From Pictodentalium vernedei (lineage: Eukaryota > Mollusca > Scaphopoda > Dentaliida > Dentaliidae), in contig CM062297.1 in the NCBI GenBank assembly GCA_031216915.1, positions 543,762,971-543,826,970 of the forward strand: a stretch of 64,000 nucleotides of DNA, read 5' to 3'. Below, one piece after another: positions 23,919-34,411 of this stretch. Both the position numbers and the translations under genes were made by a program. The first letter of the stretch is position 1. Every line of letters starts with the position of its first letter. The notes beneath the pieces were generated by a model, which ran no database searches, was not told where the DNA came from, and saw only the letters and a list, made by a program, of their open reading frames with translations.

Positions 23919-24659
23919 ATGGTATCATTCATACAATCTTTGGAACAACTTGGTCAAGAAACAAGTCCATTTGCAAGACAAAAATTACTTAAGAAAGGTT
24001 TTAAGAAAATTTTAAAATGGTTTACATTAGCAAGAAGAATCATACTTAATAAGAAAATTAAATTGCCAAAACAAACTTTAACCTACATGGATAAACATAA
24101 ACAAGATCTTGAACAACTTGCAAATCCCAGAGTTGATCTTGCAACAAAACGAAACATTATTTTAAAACCAGGAGGTGGTGGATTTTTTGGTGGTGTTATC
24201 ATTCGTAACTTAATTCGATGGGATGGTCATAAGACAAGTAGATAAATCTATTCACCATTCAAAAAAACAAAGAGTAAGAAACAAAAGTCACCTAAAAGGA
24301 AACGAAAATCCCCTAAGAAAAGATCAAATAATTCATCAAGTTCTAGAGAGATAAAAAATCAACGAAAGGTAGGACCTAAATATATGTACACAAATTTTGA
24401 AATTGCACCTCATAGATCTCCATCTACAAAAACAAAAGCATTACTTGTGAAAAATCTTCAAAGACAAAGAAAAGTATCACCACTTAAGTTAACACGTGTA
24501 GTGACAATAACAAAAGATGGTGTTAAAAATCATGAACCAATATATTCTCTACAAAATACACAACATGTACCATTAAAAGAAAAGATTCCCACAATGGCAT
24601 GTTTTACAGCTTTAAATACACCTAAACCTGTTAAAGGGATAAGGTCTTACTTTAAGTGA
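23919..24659 (+). pseudogene. Basic, glycine-motif core-like protein, internal stop
   Basis: Frame 23919-24245 (108 aa) is lysine-rich and ends with a PGGGGFFGGV segment. The same frame continues after TAA 24243-24245 through a strongly basic SPKRKRKSPKKRS-type stretch to 24659 with no further stop. The second part could alternatively start at ATG 24384 as a separate 91-aa protein. Charge and position between ATPase and KGG protein suggest a DNA-binding virion core protein (adenovirus VII/X-like), but I recognise no family with certainty. Confidence 0.5.
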
Positions 24660-24740
24660 AATAAATAAGTTTGCACATGCATAAATAGCATTACATTTTT
24701 ATATTTGTTTCATTTAATCATTAGATTCTATAAGAGCAAG

Positions 24741-25114
24741 ATGGTGAGACAAAATAAGAAACAAAAAATTCCTTTAGTTAAAAAATATGGTGGTATGTTA
24801 GTAGGTTTAAGTCAAACTCCTCCAGCATTTCAAAAACAAATTATGAAAAATGCACCAAAAGAATTAATTATTGTGTGTCAGAATGCTATCATAATCTTTT
24901 AAAAGGTAACATACATCTAACAAAAAGTCAGAAACAAAAATTACATCCAAAGCGTCAACAACTACGAGCACTCGCTAGTAAATCAATAACTCTTAAAAAG
25001 AAAAAACAAATTTTAAATCAAAAAGGTGGTTTTTTACCATTACTTGGTTTACTTGGACCCGCTATTGCAGGAGTTGCAACAAATCTTGCAAATAAAATAG
25101 TCAGTAAAATATGA
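24741..25114 (+). pseudogene. Conserved Polinton small 'KGGF' protein, frameshifted
   Basis: It starts at ATG 24741. A one-base shift near 24878 moves the frame from an APKELI segment to SECYHNLLKGN. The C-terminus has the QKGGFLPLLGLLGP hallmark, a basic helix region followed by a hydrophobic Gly-rich tail. The P2 gene at 61211-61564 has the same order (ADNELI, NILKG, LTKAQ, QKGGFL). Such proteins are widespread in Polintons. They are thought to be minor virion components resembling adenovirus pX, but the function is not established. The stop overlaps the next ATG in an ATGA. Confidence 0.75.
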
Positions 25115-26388
25115 AAAAGATGGCTATTGTACCTTATCAAATGTTAGAAGATATGCAACGTTTTAGAAATGAAAAAGCTCAAAGACCAAGATTACCCCCT
25201 AACCCACAAGTTACAAATACTGCACAACTTCAAAATAATTTATCATCTGTGTTAGAAAATTCAGAGTTGTCCGAAAGTGAGAAAGAACAAAAGTATGGGG
25301 AAACTTTACAAAAATTTCTAATGTTACATAAGAAAGCATTACAGCCAACATTGGTTCCATTGCCTGAGTCAGGAGAAAAATCATTATTTTTACGAGATCG
25401 TATTATAGAAAGTGTCCCTGTTACAATGAGACGTAAAGCAACTTCATTATTATCTGCTTTATCATCTCATCCACACATGAGTTGGGATGATCAGGGTTTT
25501 CAAAACCTATTCCTTGGGAAATGGAAGTCTTTGTGTGACACATACATGTCTAAGTATAATCATGATATGTGCATGGAAGTATGAATACTGTCATATACAG
25601 AATGTCTATCTATCCCATTCAGAAAAAAACCCCAAATATTACACCACCTCACCTTTTTACCCCATGAAATTATACGCAACTTCTATCCCATTTAGAAAAA
25701 TCCCTAAATATTATACCACTTCGTCCCTGTTTACCCCCGTGTAAGTTTATTGACTCGTTGAGAAAGCGATATTCTTTGTGTAAATATGAAATCCAAACCC
25801 CACTATATGTAAGTGTTTAATTTTATAATTTTACAGCTTGAGAATAGATTTCTCTGTGTGACACATTTATGTGTAACAAGTAAGTGTATACGAGCATACC
25901 TACTGCCACTGATCTGTTCTATTTACAAAATATCTGATAATCCCTCTACCTCCCACACTCTAGAGCTCACTTATTGAGATTGGACATCCATTTGTAATAC
26001 ATGTGTGTATTGATACTGAAACCCGCCTCACTCACATATCTCTAAGTATTACCTCATGTGATGTGAGTTTTAAAATCCTATTTCTCATTTAAAGAATGAG
26101 ATTTTGTGGTATTATTGGAACTAAAGATAAAGATGTGTAATTCGGATTATACACCTCTGTTATCCCCCTTATGTAATTTCCTCCCACAAGAAACCACCCC
26201 CCCCCCCCCCCCCCATCTCCACACGTTTGGAAGATTATGAGAGACTCATGTTTCAGTGGAAATGAAGACCAATATGCGTGAACACCAATATGGTCCTTAA
26301 AAAATTTGTCGACGGGTCCTTGTCCTGCTGCAATTTATGAGAGGTATCCTCCCATGGGTTATAGCACGGTAGATCCTAACAGACAAAG

Positions 26389-26430
<42 letters not shown>

Positions 26431-26578
26431 CTCTCTTCACTCTGTAGATAATGTGAAGCACATCCAAATAATATAAAACCCCTACGTTGTAGCTCCTACA
26501 CTTTAGAATCAAGCCCATATATGGACTTCCAGCACCCAATTAGATAATAGTTGCGTTTTCTGACTGTGATGTGTCTCG

Positions 26579-26626
26579 TGCTGTGTGATGTGCACCGAGC
26601 GCATACTCGGTGCACATCACACAGCA
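26579..26626. repeat. Perfect 21-bp hairpin
   Basis: Arms 26579-26599 and 26606-26626 are exact reverse complements around the six-base loop cgcata (core tgcaccgag/ctcggtgca). It lies in the LINE leader. Confidence 0.95.
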
Positions 26627-26967
26627 GGAGGACACACATAGTCAAATTATTCATTAAATCTTACGAATATTGTTTTTCCCTGATTATATAGATGGGAGGT
26701 ACGTGTGTGTTTTCTGAGCGTGTGTGATTGGGGCGGGGGAGGTGATATGGGCGTGGGTTTTCTGGCCTCAGGCTTGAACATCAGTTTTCATACCTTCCCT
26801 CTGGAAATTCCGTCGCTCCACTTGGTAATATCCGTACATTTCATCCTTAAATGTGTAAATTTCAAATTTTTCAAGCGAGGTAGATCTAATAAAACAATGC
26901 GTAAATGAGTATCCAACACTGCATGTGCTCCTGCACCCGTCTAAAAGTGTTACAAGTAACAAGTGAA

Positions 26968-27073
26968 CTAATGAGAAATTTGCGTCTTTCCTGCTTCTAT
27001 TCAGTTCGTTAAGGAGCCATCTAATGAGAAATTTGCGTCTTTCCTGCTTCTATTCAGTTCGTTAAGGAGCCAT
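26968..27073. repeat. Two exact 53-bp tandem copies
   Basis: The unit starting ctaatgagaaatttgcg and ending aaggagccat occurs at 26968-27020 and again at 27021-27073 without a mismatch, a recent local duplication in the LINE leader. Confidence 0.95.
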
Positions 27074-27792
27074 CCAGCAAACCTTGTTTTCTGTAAACTG
27101 AAAATTTTTAAGACCAAGTTTATTTTAATCTTGTGAGAGGGAATTATGATGTTATGGTTTCCATTCCGGCTGTTTTTGGAAGGTATGAGGTTTGAAAGCA
27201 AATCAGATAAAATTTTGAATTAATATTTTTCTATTAAGAGAATGGAATTTTGAAACATTGTGTTTTCAAGCGAAAACTGTTTTGTTGGATGACGCCTTAA
27301 CGATGAATCAAACTGTGTATAAATAATACCAATGAGCGCACAATGATTTCGTGACAGGATATAACCAAATTCTTGTATTCATTCTTAATGTGAGTGGTCC
27401 AAATACATAAAAACGGACAAGGAGACCGAGTTTAATACAGTTCTGGCTGAAACAAATTATGATAAATATTCCAATACATATGCGTTTCGTTCTGCACGAA
27501 ATGTCTGCATTAAGTTTTCATCACTAGAAAGTTTGTTGCAGACATGTTTTGCGGAGGTGAGGCCCCACAAACCCCCCCCCCCCCCAAAAAAAAAAAAAAA
27601 AATAAAAAATAAAAAACATGCATGGCGGTCATTTAATTAATTAGGAGGAGTTAGTTGGGAGACATTTTCTGCCTTGTTCTGAAAGTTGGTTTTCACAATT
27701 TTACAGCATTGCTAACCTTCAGCAAAATATTTTCTGTTGGACGAACATCAAGAGTAATGTGTACCATCCATACCAACCATTAACCGTTTCAG

Positions 27793-27996
27793 ATGAAACA
27801 AAGTACCTTTGTATTTATTCTTATTTTTTGTATTTACTTTTGTTTTCATGTTTCATTTTCTCTTAGCACAAAAAGTGACCCAGTCAGCTTACCACAGTAT
27901 TTCCTCACCAAGCATTCTGACACCCATACTGGAAAAGACCTATCCACATGCAATATACGTAGCTGCGGTTCTAATATAACCTATCCTAATGGGTGA
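27793..27996 (+). CDS. Short hydrophobic ORF ahead of LINE ORF
   Basis: A 67-codon frame starting with a signal-peptide-like run (FVFILIFCIYFCFHVSF). Its TGA overlaps the ATG of the endonuclease-RT ORF by eight bases (27989-27996). The second LINE has a similar short hydrophobic ORF in the same place (50359-50637). It may be a small leader protein or simply an upstream ORF that tunes translation. I do not recognise a family. Confidence 0.4.
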   Translation: MKQSTFVFILIFCIYFCFHVSFSLSTKSDPVSLPQYFLTKHSDTHTGKDLSTCNIRSCGSNITYPNG

Positions 27997-30900
27997 TGAC
28001 ATGAGCACATACCGATCACGGATAGGGCTTTTCCATGGCGGAGACTCGCGCTCCTCACTCAGCTTTATGACAGTACTTTTAGTCAATCTACTAATTACTG
28101 GTAGTCTTCAAGGTCTTACTATAATGCTTTTCATTCAGTTAATTTTAAGTGGAGACGTTAAACTCAACCCTGGGCCTATTAACATAATACACATTAACAT
28201 AAGGGGACTTCGTAATAAAAAAGATTTACTCCACGCAGAGTTAGGGTATTGTGATATTATCGGTGTAACTGAGACTTTGTTAACTGCGGATGTGGACAGC
28301 AAGGTTATCAATATCCCAGGTTATCATACCCCGTTGCGTAGAGACCGGGATCATGGACTTGGAGGAGGGGTGGCTGTGTACATAAAGACGGGTATTGTTT
28401 TTAAACGACGACTAGATTTGGAACGGCCAGGTTTAGAATTAATTTGGACGGAGGTACGGCTTCAAAATCAAAAATATATCCTAGGTGTTATATATAGACC
28501 ACCTGCTTGTACCAACATGTACTGGAACTTAATTGAAGATTCAGTTCAAGCGGCAAGAACTGATATGTCATTAAAATGCATTTTAATAGGTGATTTCAAT
28601 GCCAATTGTCACGTGACAACTCATCCTAAGATTACATATCTGGAAAATTATTTTAATTTGACACAAGTGATAGAAACCCCTACACGTATCACCGAAAATT
28701 CATGTAGCCTAATCGATCTGGCTTTAGTGTCCTGCAAAAATCAAGTAGATAAATGCCTAATAATCCCACCTTTCTGTAGTGACCACCACGCAATTGGTGT
28801 AGTTTTAAAATCACAAAAGTCTCGTAATAAACCTTTCCGAAGGACTGTCTGCAATTATAATGAAATGGATATCAATGGGTTGCGGAACCACTTCTCACAA
28901 ACAACTTGGGATGACCTTTTTAATAATGACGTAAATGACTCTACCGAAAGCCTGACCAAGTATATCATAGATACGGCCAACCAATATATTCCCCAGAAAA
29001 CGGTTCTTATTCAGCCCATGGATAAGCCCTGGATGAATTCTCGCATACGGAAAATGATGAAATCACGTGATAGAGCTCATCATAAAGCAAAACAGCATAA
29101 TAGGACGCAAGATTGGGCACTTTTTCGACAAATTAGAAATGAAACTATCACATTAATAAGAAAATCCAAAGCTGAGTACGACATTAAACTTGAAAATTAC
29201 ATTTCTACCTGCAGTTATGGTAAAAAACATTGGTGGTCCACTTTAAAATCTTTTTCTAAAGAACAAGACATTAATGAAAGTTTTCCATCATTAGAAGAAA
29301 ATGGTGAAGTAGTTGGTGAAGCAAAAGCTGTAGCTGATCTGTTAAACGACTTTTTTATAGAACAATCGAGTTCAGTCAGTGACAAAGATTTACCTCCCCT
29401 AAGTTTAAGTAACTTTGATCTGAAGGAAATAAGTATCACTGAACAAGAAGTAACCTCTACTCTTCTTAAACTAGATCCTAAAAAGGCCAGTGGTCCTGAC
29501 GCAATTAACAACAAAATCTTAAAATTATGCGCATACGAACTTGCTATCCCATTGACCAGGTTATTCAATCTTTCCCTAACGAGTAAAACTTTTCCAAATC
29601 TGTGGAAGATGGCTAGAGTCGTACCCATACATAAGAAAGAATCAATACATAATAAAATAAATTACCGTCCCGTATCTCTAACCAGTAGTGTAAGTAAAAT
29701 ATTGGAGAAAATTATATTTAAACACTTGTACTCGTTTCTAACTGAAAACAATCTCTTAACCCCATTACAATCTGGCTTCATTCCCGGGGATAGTACGATC
29801 TATCAATTACTTGACATTGACCATGATATCTCTTCAAGCTTGGACACAAATACAGATACAAGAGTCGTATTTTGTGATATCAGTAAGGCTTTCGATAGAG
29901 TCTGGCATAAAGGTCTTCTACATAAACTTAATTCAACAGGGATAAGGGGTGATCTTTTATCATGGTTTGAAAGCTACCTAACACATCGCTATCAGCGTGT
30001 TGTCGTTAATGGAGAACAGTCCGAGAGCAAATTAGTACCGGCAGGTGTCCCACAAGGCTCAGTATTAGGTCCCATTCTATTTAATATATATATCAATGAT
30101 ATTGTAAATGATATTATTTCAAATATAAGGCTGTATGCCGATGACACAACTTTGTATTTAGCAGTGGAAGATGCTAAGCTCTCAGCAAAAATTCTGAATG
30201 ATGACCTGGAAAAAATTGCTGCATGGTCAAATACATGGCAGGTCTTGTTCAATCCTAAAAAAACAGAAACCCTAAATATAACCCGTAAAACAAGTCCCAT
30301 TGATTGTCCAACTCTCTACTTACAGGGACAATACATTGAAGAAAAGGGTGAACATAAACATTTGGGGGTGACGTTCTCTAAAAACGGTTCCTGGGATGCC
30401 CATATTGATAATATTTTCAAAAAGGTGAGTCCAATGATAAACTGCCTCAGAAGTTTAAAGTATAGACTGTCCAGAGCCGCTCTAGAAATACTTTATAGGT
30501 ATTACATTCTTCCAATCTTTGATTATGCGGATGTAATTTGGGATAACTGTAGTGATACGAAAAATATACTTCTCGAAAATTTACATTTAGATGCATTACG
30601 CACAATTATTGGTGTATCAAGGGGCACAAGTCATAATCTTATTTATAAAGAATCGGGATTTATATCATTAAAGGAACGTAGAAAACGACACAAAGTTATA
30701 ACTGTCTTTAAAATTATTAACACGGAAGTACCTAATTATATACGTTTGTTAATACCACGCCCAGTGTCAGAAATAACCCATTATCCACTTAGAACATCCA
30801 ATTTGTTACGCGAATTTAAATGCAACACACTTCGGTTTTCAAACTCATTTTTGCCATCATCGGTGAGACTCTGGAACAGTCTTGGTGAGAATATCAGAAA

Positions 30901-31291
30901 CTGTGAAACAGTAAATGTCCTTAAAAGAGCTCTGTCAATTGATGACCCCACTGTCCCTAAATTCTACTACGTAGGGGGAAGAAAAGCACAGATAATCCAT
31001 TGTCAACTGCGCCTTAATTGTAGCGAACTGAATGGCCATATGTTTGACAGATTTATCAAGGATAACCCTGGATGTCGATGTGGCTATCGCTATGAAGACT
31101 CAAGTCATTACCTCCTCTCATGTCCTCTCTATGTACGTGAACGCCAAACGATGCTCGAGAAACTGGAAAATAATGACAAGAATATCGAAGTTCTACTCCA
31201 AGGTAATCCGTATAAATCAGATTCTCACAATACTTTCGTATTCAATACTGTACAAGAGTATATTATCAATACAAAGAGGTTTGAAAATTAA
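27989..31291 (+). CDS. LINE endonuclease-reverse transcriptase, 1100 aa
   Basis: One uninterrupted frame. Residues 25-55 are hydrophobic and are followed by a 2A-like motif DVKLNPGP (56-63). An AP-like endonuclease comes next: NIIHINIRGL, TET, GVIYRPP, GDFNANC and SDHHAIG. The reverse transcriptase has NYRPVSL, FCDISKAFDRVWH, PQGSVLGPILFNIYINDI and the catalytic YADD (716-719). The C-terminus ends in a Cys/His cluster (CRCGYR, H, SCPLY). This domain order, EN then RT without RNase H, fits the CR1/L2/Jockey group; the exact clade is not certain. It nicks target DNA and primes cDNA synthesis from the nick. All key residues are present, so the copy may be competent. Confidence 0.92.
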   Translation: MGDDMSTYRSRIGLFHGGDSRSSLSFMTVLLVNLLITGSLQGLTIMLFIQLILSGDVKLNPGPINIIHINIRGLRNKKDLLHAELGYCDIIGVTETLLTADVDSKVINIPGYHTPLRRDRDHGLGGGVAVYIKTGIVFKRRLDLERPGLELIWTEVRLQNQKYILGVIYRPPACTNMYWNLIEDSVQAARTDMSLKCILIGDFNANCHVTTHPKITYLENYFNLTQVIETPTRITENSCSLIDLALVSCKNQVDKCLIIPPFCSDHHAIGVVLKSQKSRNKPFRRTVCNYNEMDINGLRNHFSQTTWDDLFNNDVNDSTESLTKYIIDTANQYIPQKTVLIQPMDKPWMNSRIRKMMKSRDRAHHKAKQHNRTQDWALFRQIRNETITLIRKSKAEYDIKLENYISTCSYGKKHWWSTLKSFSKEQDINESFPSLEENGEVVGEAKAVADLLNDFFIEQSSSVSDKDLPPLSLSNFDLKEISITEQEVTSTLLKLDPKKASGPDAINNKILKLCAYELAIPLTRLFNLSLTSKTFPNLWKMARVVPIHKKESIHNKINYRPVSLTSSVSKILEKIIFKHLYSFLTENNLLTPLQSGFIPGDSTIYQLLDIDHDISSSLDTNTDTRVVFCDISKAFDRVWHKGLLHKLNSTGIRGDLLSWFESYLTHRYQRVVVNGEQSESKLVPAGVPQGSVLGPILFNIYINDIVNDIISNIRLYADDTTLYLAVEDAKLSAKILNDDLEKIAAWSNTWQVLFNPKKTETLNITRKTSPIDCPTLYLQGQYIEEKGEHKHLGVTFSKNGSWDAHIDNIFKKVSPMINCLRSLKYRLSRAALEILYRYYILPIFDYADVIWDNCSDTKNILLENLHLDALRTIIGVSRGTSHNLIYKESGFISLKERRKRHKVITVFKIINTEVPNYIRLLIPRPVSEITHYPLRTSNLLREFKCNTLRFSNSFLPSSVRLWNSLGENIRNCETVNVLKRALSIDDPTVPKFYYVGGRKAQIIHCQLRLNCSELNGHMFDRFIKDNPGCRCGYRYEDSSHYLLSCPLYVRERQTMLEKLENNDKNIEVLLQGNPYKSDSHNTFVFNTVQEYIINTKRFEN

Positions 31292-31864
31292 TGATAATAT
31301 GGAAACTGAAGTGAGACGATAACCGAGTTTTCGCCATAATAACGGGTACACTGCTTATACCTTATCATCTGGTTGTGCCCAAGTTATATATGCAGCGACG
31401 TGATCAATGAGCACTGTTGCATTGCTTAAACGACTTGTGTTTTCAACGCTCTTCTGTTGTGTGGCACACAATTGAGAGGGGCCTTCGGCCTTTCTCAATG
31501 GTGTGCTGCCTAACAGAGTAGCGTCTACAGTAATCTCCCATCTGTATCATTTTTGAGGCAAGCATGCTATGAGGGCATATATGTGATTGGGTACAATGGA
31601 CTGAGTGCAATTTTCATGATATGGGCAGTGTACACGTCATGACTATGGGTGTGTTTCAGAATTGCTTTGGAATTTACTGTGGACGAAACAAATGTTTTTC
31701 TTAATGTAGTGGTATCCTTATACTAACATCAGGTCACTTTTACACAATTGCACAAGCACTATATAATGTAATTTCTTTATGTAAGGGTACGGCGTTAAGA
31801 TAGGCCAAGCCTGTTCGCCAAACCCCATTTCAATTTAATGAAATAAAATATTGTTTAAAAAAAA
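31292..31864 (+). other. LINE 3' UTR with hairpin and A tail
   Basis: The hairpin at 31453-31515 has 31-base arms, 24 of which pair in Watson-Crick fashion, capped by the loop ttc in ggccttcggcc. It is the most structured part of this UTR and a candidate for recognition by the RT. A-rich tail at 31855-31864. No ORF. Confidence 0.7.
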
Positions 31865-32246
31865 ATGATCAGGGTGTATTAAGTTACGATGGAGAAGTCA
31901 TAAAAGGTTCAAATATCATAGATTTAGTCAATGATGTTCTTAGACACCGAAAAGGTTTTAAACTGAGTGGATGGGAAATGTTTAGTCATGGATTAAAAGA
32001 TACAAATATCCCTCAAGATTTTGTTGGTAATCGTGAACGTTGGTTATGGATGAATAGATTACCTATACCCAAACCCAGTAAATATCAAAGTTCTCCAGAA
32101 GATAGTTGGTCTGAAACTCCTCAATCATCCCCTCCAAAACGTAAAGTTTGTCGAGGTCATAGAGTGCAGTGGAGTGAAGACACACCAAAGTCAGCACTAA
32201 AGCGTAAATTGACAAAATGTAGATTATCTGAAAAATGTGAGGCTTA

Positions 32247-33323
32247 TTGAATGATTTATTAACTGAAATATATTACAATACAAAACATCCTGCTGGTTAT
32301 GGTGGTATACAAAAATTGTACAAAGCAGCTCATAGTAAAGATAATTCCATCACAATTGATCAAGTGAAAAAATGGTTGAAAGGAGAAAGAACTTATACTT
32401 TACATAAACCCATCCGTAAAAAATTTTCAAGACGTAAGACTATAGTGGGTGGTATTGATCATCAATGACAGATTGATTTAGCAGACTGACAAAGTTTACC
32501 ATCTCACAATGACCAATTTCGTTATTTAGTTTGTGTTATTGATGTATTTTCCAAATATGCATGGGTAATACCCATTCACAATAAATCAGAAGAGACATTA
32601 ACAAAATCTTTTCAGAGTATTTTAAAAACTTCTGGACGTAAACCTTTATCATTACAATCTGATAAAGGTTCTGAATTTAAAAATAAAGATGTGCAAAAAT
32701 TTTTAAAGAAACAAAACATTCATTTCTTCACAACAGAAAATCCTGAAACCAAAGCTAGTATTGTTGAACGTTTTCAACGCACATTGAAAACACGAATGTG
32801 GAAATATTTTACACACAAACATACATTAAGGTACATTGATGTGTTGGAAAATTTAGTTGATGGATATAATCATAGTTTTCATCGAAGTATTCAAAGAACT
32901 CCTGCTTCAGTATCATTAGAAAATGAAGTAGAAGTATCTCAACATTTGTATGGTAAAAAAAAGTGTAAAAAGAAAAAAATACAATTTAAAGTTGGTGATA
33001 TAGTACGTGTTAATAAAACCAAATGTACATTTGAAAAAGGGTATTTACCAAATTGGACAAATGAGTTATTTAAAATTACTCATGTAAAACATACAATACC
33101 ACCCACTTATAAACTTGAAGATATGGGTGGTGAAAATATACAAGGGACATTTTATCCACAAGAAATTCAAAGTATAAAAGATGATAAAAAATATATAATT
33201 GAATCAATTCTTAATAGATGGTCAAGATGTGTGGGAAAGAAAATTATTAAAGAACTTAAAGTACATTGGGAAGGTTATCCAAAGAAATTTGATAGTTGGA
33301 TAGCAGAATCAGATTTGATATAA
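32247..33323 (+). pseudogene. Polinton DDE integrase with chromodomain, two stops
   Basis: This retroviral-type integrase inserts the element into host DNA. The N-terminal part shows YTLHKPIRKKF. The catalytic core has the first Asp in the IDLAD stretch, Asp in SDKGSEF (codon at 32661) and Glu in IVERF (codon 32766), the D-x34-E spacing. The C-terminus (about 33180-33320) is a chromodomain with VHWEGYPKKFDSW, which would guide insertion to methylated chromatin. Two in-frame TGA codons (32466-32468 and 32487-32489) fall where P2 has Trp or another residue of the same alignment. The first codon is TTG, where the gene overlaps the stop of the preceding gene, so the start is uncertain. Confidence 0.92.
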
Positions 33324-33327
33324 AAAG
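33319..33327 (+). promoter_or_regulatory. TATA-like word at integrase stop
   Basis: TATAAAAAG contains the integrase stop TAA (33321-33323). It is only four bases before the next ATG, too close for a normal leader, so it may serve the penton gene or a later start, or may be chance. Confidence 0.3.
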
Positions 33328-33330
33328 AAT

Positions 33331-33645
33331 ATGTCATTAAATGAAACTTCATTGCCTAATGAAGCCACAAGTGTTGATGTACAAAGTCAACAAAGTCAAC
33401 AATTTAAAATTTGTGGAAATCGTGTTGCAAAAAATCAAGTCACTTATTTCACACAGATTATTATCATTTATGGTATTATAATTACTGCCATTGCACATTT
33501 GAGTTTACAAATCCCTGATAAAGAATTGTGGTTAGTATTATTAAGTAGTTCATTAGGATATATTCTTCCAAGTCCAGGTTTAAAATATTTGAAACAACCA
33601 CAAGATAAGAAAAATGAATTCATTTTACGAAACACTTCTGAGTGA
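33331..33645 (+). CDS. Conserved Polinton two-helix membrane protein
   Basis: 104 residues. The Gln-rich N-terminus is followed by QVTYFTQIIIIYGIIITAIAHL (first membrane helix) and LWLVLLSSSLGYILP (second). P2 has the same pair with TYFSQIIILY and LWTALLSSSIGYL, between integrase and penton in both elements. Conservation and position suggest a virion or assembly membrane protein; the function is unknown. The end overlaps the penton start by 32 bp. Confidence 0.75.
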   Translation: MSLNETSLPNEATSVDVQSQQSQQFKICGNRVAKNQVTYFTQIIIIYGIIITAIAHLSLQIPDKELWLVLLSSSLGYILPSPGLKYLKQPQDKKNEFILRNTSE

Positions 33646-34408
33646 TAGTTCTATGGATATGTTTCCAAATAATAACCAATGTTGTTTTCAAACACAATTA
33701 TCTAAACCCATTCATGTTGATAAAGAACATTGGGAAGTGGGATTAGTTGAAGTAATTTTACCTTCGGAAGCAAAAAATATTACAGATGAAGAATCTGTTT
33801 TTAAAATCTTTGTGACAGACAAAGATGTTGCTGCTGTGGAATTAAATATTTTATCAGGTGCATATTCAAATGGCGCTCATGTCATAGATGCAATGCAAAC
33901 AGAAATTCAAGAAAAACTTGGAGACATATTTAAATCATTTGATGTATTATTTCATGTTGGATTTTCAAGTCTCCAAGGGCGTGTAAAAATAGTAGGAAAT
34001 AGTATTGGGAAAGTGGGTATTAAAATGTCAGAAAGTTTATTACAAAAATTGGGATGTAAAGATGGTTTTTCTGTCATTTTTCCTAACACATCAAAAGGTG
34101 CATTTAAATATAATGTGGACTTAAGTGTGGATTTCAATCAAATCTTTATTTATGCTGACATAGCAGATTATACATTTTTAGGTGATATTGAAGCACCTAT
34201 TTTACGTGTGATTCCATTTGAATCACATAAAGAGTCTTTGCATACTCATATAGAATTTGATAATGTACATTACGTACCAGAATCAAAATCTTATTTTGTT
34301 CAGATTAGTATAAATATAAATGGGAACACTGGTAAACCCATTCAGTTTGTAAGTGGCAAGACAGTTGTCAAGTTGCATTTTCGACAGAGACATAAATTAA
34401 ATTTGTAA
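33614..34408 (+). CDS. Penton-like minor capsid protein
   Basis: An intact 264-residue frame. The WEVGLVEVILPSEAKNI segment near residue 40 corresponds to WEVGLAEIQYPNTWFNI in the P2 protein (58669-59331), and both begin with SFYETLLSDSS/FYLTLSSNSC and share a mid-protein LLQKLGC/LQNILGF motif. In Polintons this gene encodes the single-jelly-roll minor capsid protein that fills capsid vertices. The neighbouring pX-like and major capsid genes support the call. No obvious break. Confidence 0.85.
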   Translation: MNSFYETLLSDSSMDMFPNNNQCCFQTQLSKPIHVDKEHWEVGLVEVILPSEAKNITDEESVFKIFVTDKDVAAVELNILSGAYSNGAHVIDAMQTEIQEKLGDIFKSFDVLFHVGFSSLQGRVKIVGNSIGKVGIKMSESLLQKLGCKDGFSVIFPNTSKGAFKYNVDLSVDFNQIFIYADIADYTFLGDIEAPILRVIPFESHKESLHTHIEFDNVHYVPESKSYFVQISININGNTGKPIQFVSGKTVVKLHFRQRHKLNL

Positions 34409-34411
34409 AAA

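Larger units (their letters stand above)
25498..31864 (+). mobile_element. Full-length-looking LINE (CR1/Jockey group) inserted in P1
   Basis: The 6367-bp insert is bounded by an exact 11-bp target duplication, atgatcagggt, at 25487-25497 and 31865-31875. It ends in an A-rich tail (about nine A). It has a 2.3-kb leader with internal 75-bp direct repeats (25611 and 25684), a poly-C run (26198-26214), a 40-T run (26391-26430) and a palindrome. A short ORF and the endonuclease-RT ORF follow, then a 0.57-kb 3' UTR with a strong hairpin. The long leader may include an older nested insertion. The intact RT frame inside a decayed host element makes it younger than P1. Confidence 0.88.
25111..32250 (+). 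pseudogene. Conserved Polinton protein split by LINE insertion
   Basis: The 5' part (25111-25497) aligns with the N-terminal part of the P2 protein at 60630-61241 (shared VP-x-MRRK/MKRK, SW-D/N-x-x-G). The 3' part resumes at 31876 and runs to TGA 32248-32250, covering the region matched by P2 GSNVTDL and GWEM. The two halves stay in phase across the target duplication, so the frame was intact when the LINE jumped in. The 3' half has a basic, proline-rich tail. The family sits beside KGG protein and integrase in both elements and is probably virion-associated; its function is unknown. Confidence 0.85.

Noticed and set aside
26297-26539. A frame with a poly-lysine run
   Set aside because: It is the translation of a 40-T homopolymer in the LINE leader.
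29215-29628. Minus-strand frames inside the LINE RT ORF
   Set aside because: Shadows of the + strand frame, with reversed RT motifs and no independent signal.
32466-32489. Recoding of TGA as Trp in P1
   Set aside because: Two integrase TGAs fit Trp positions, but TAG and TAA stops and frameshifts in neighbouring genes show general decay.
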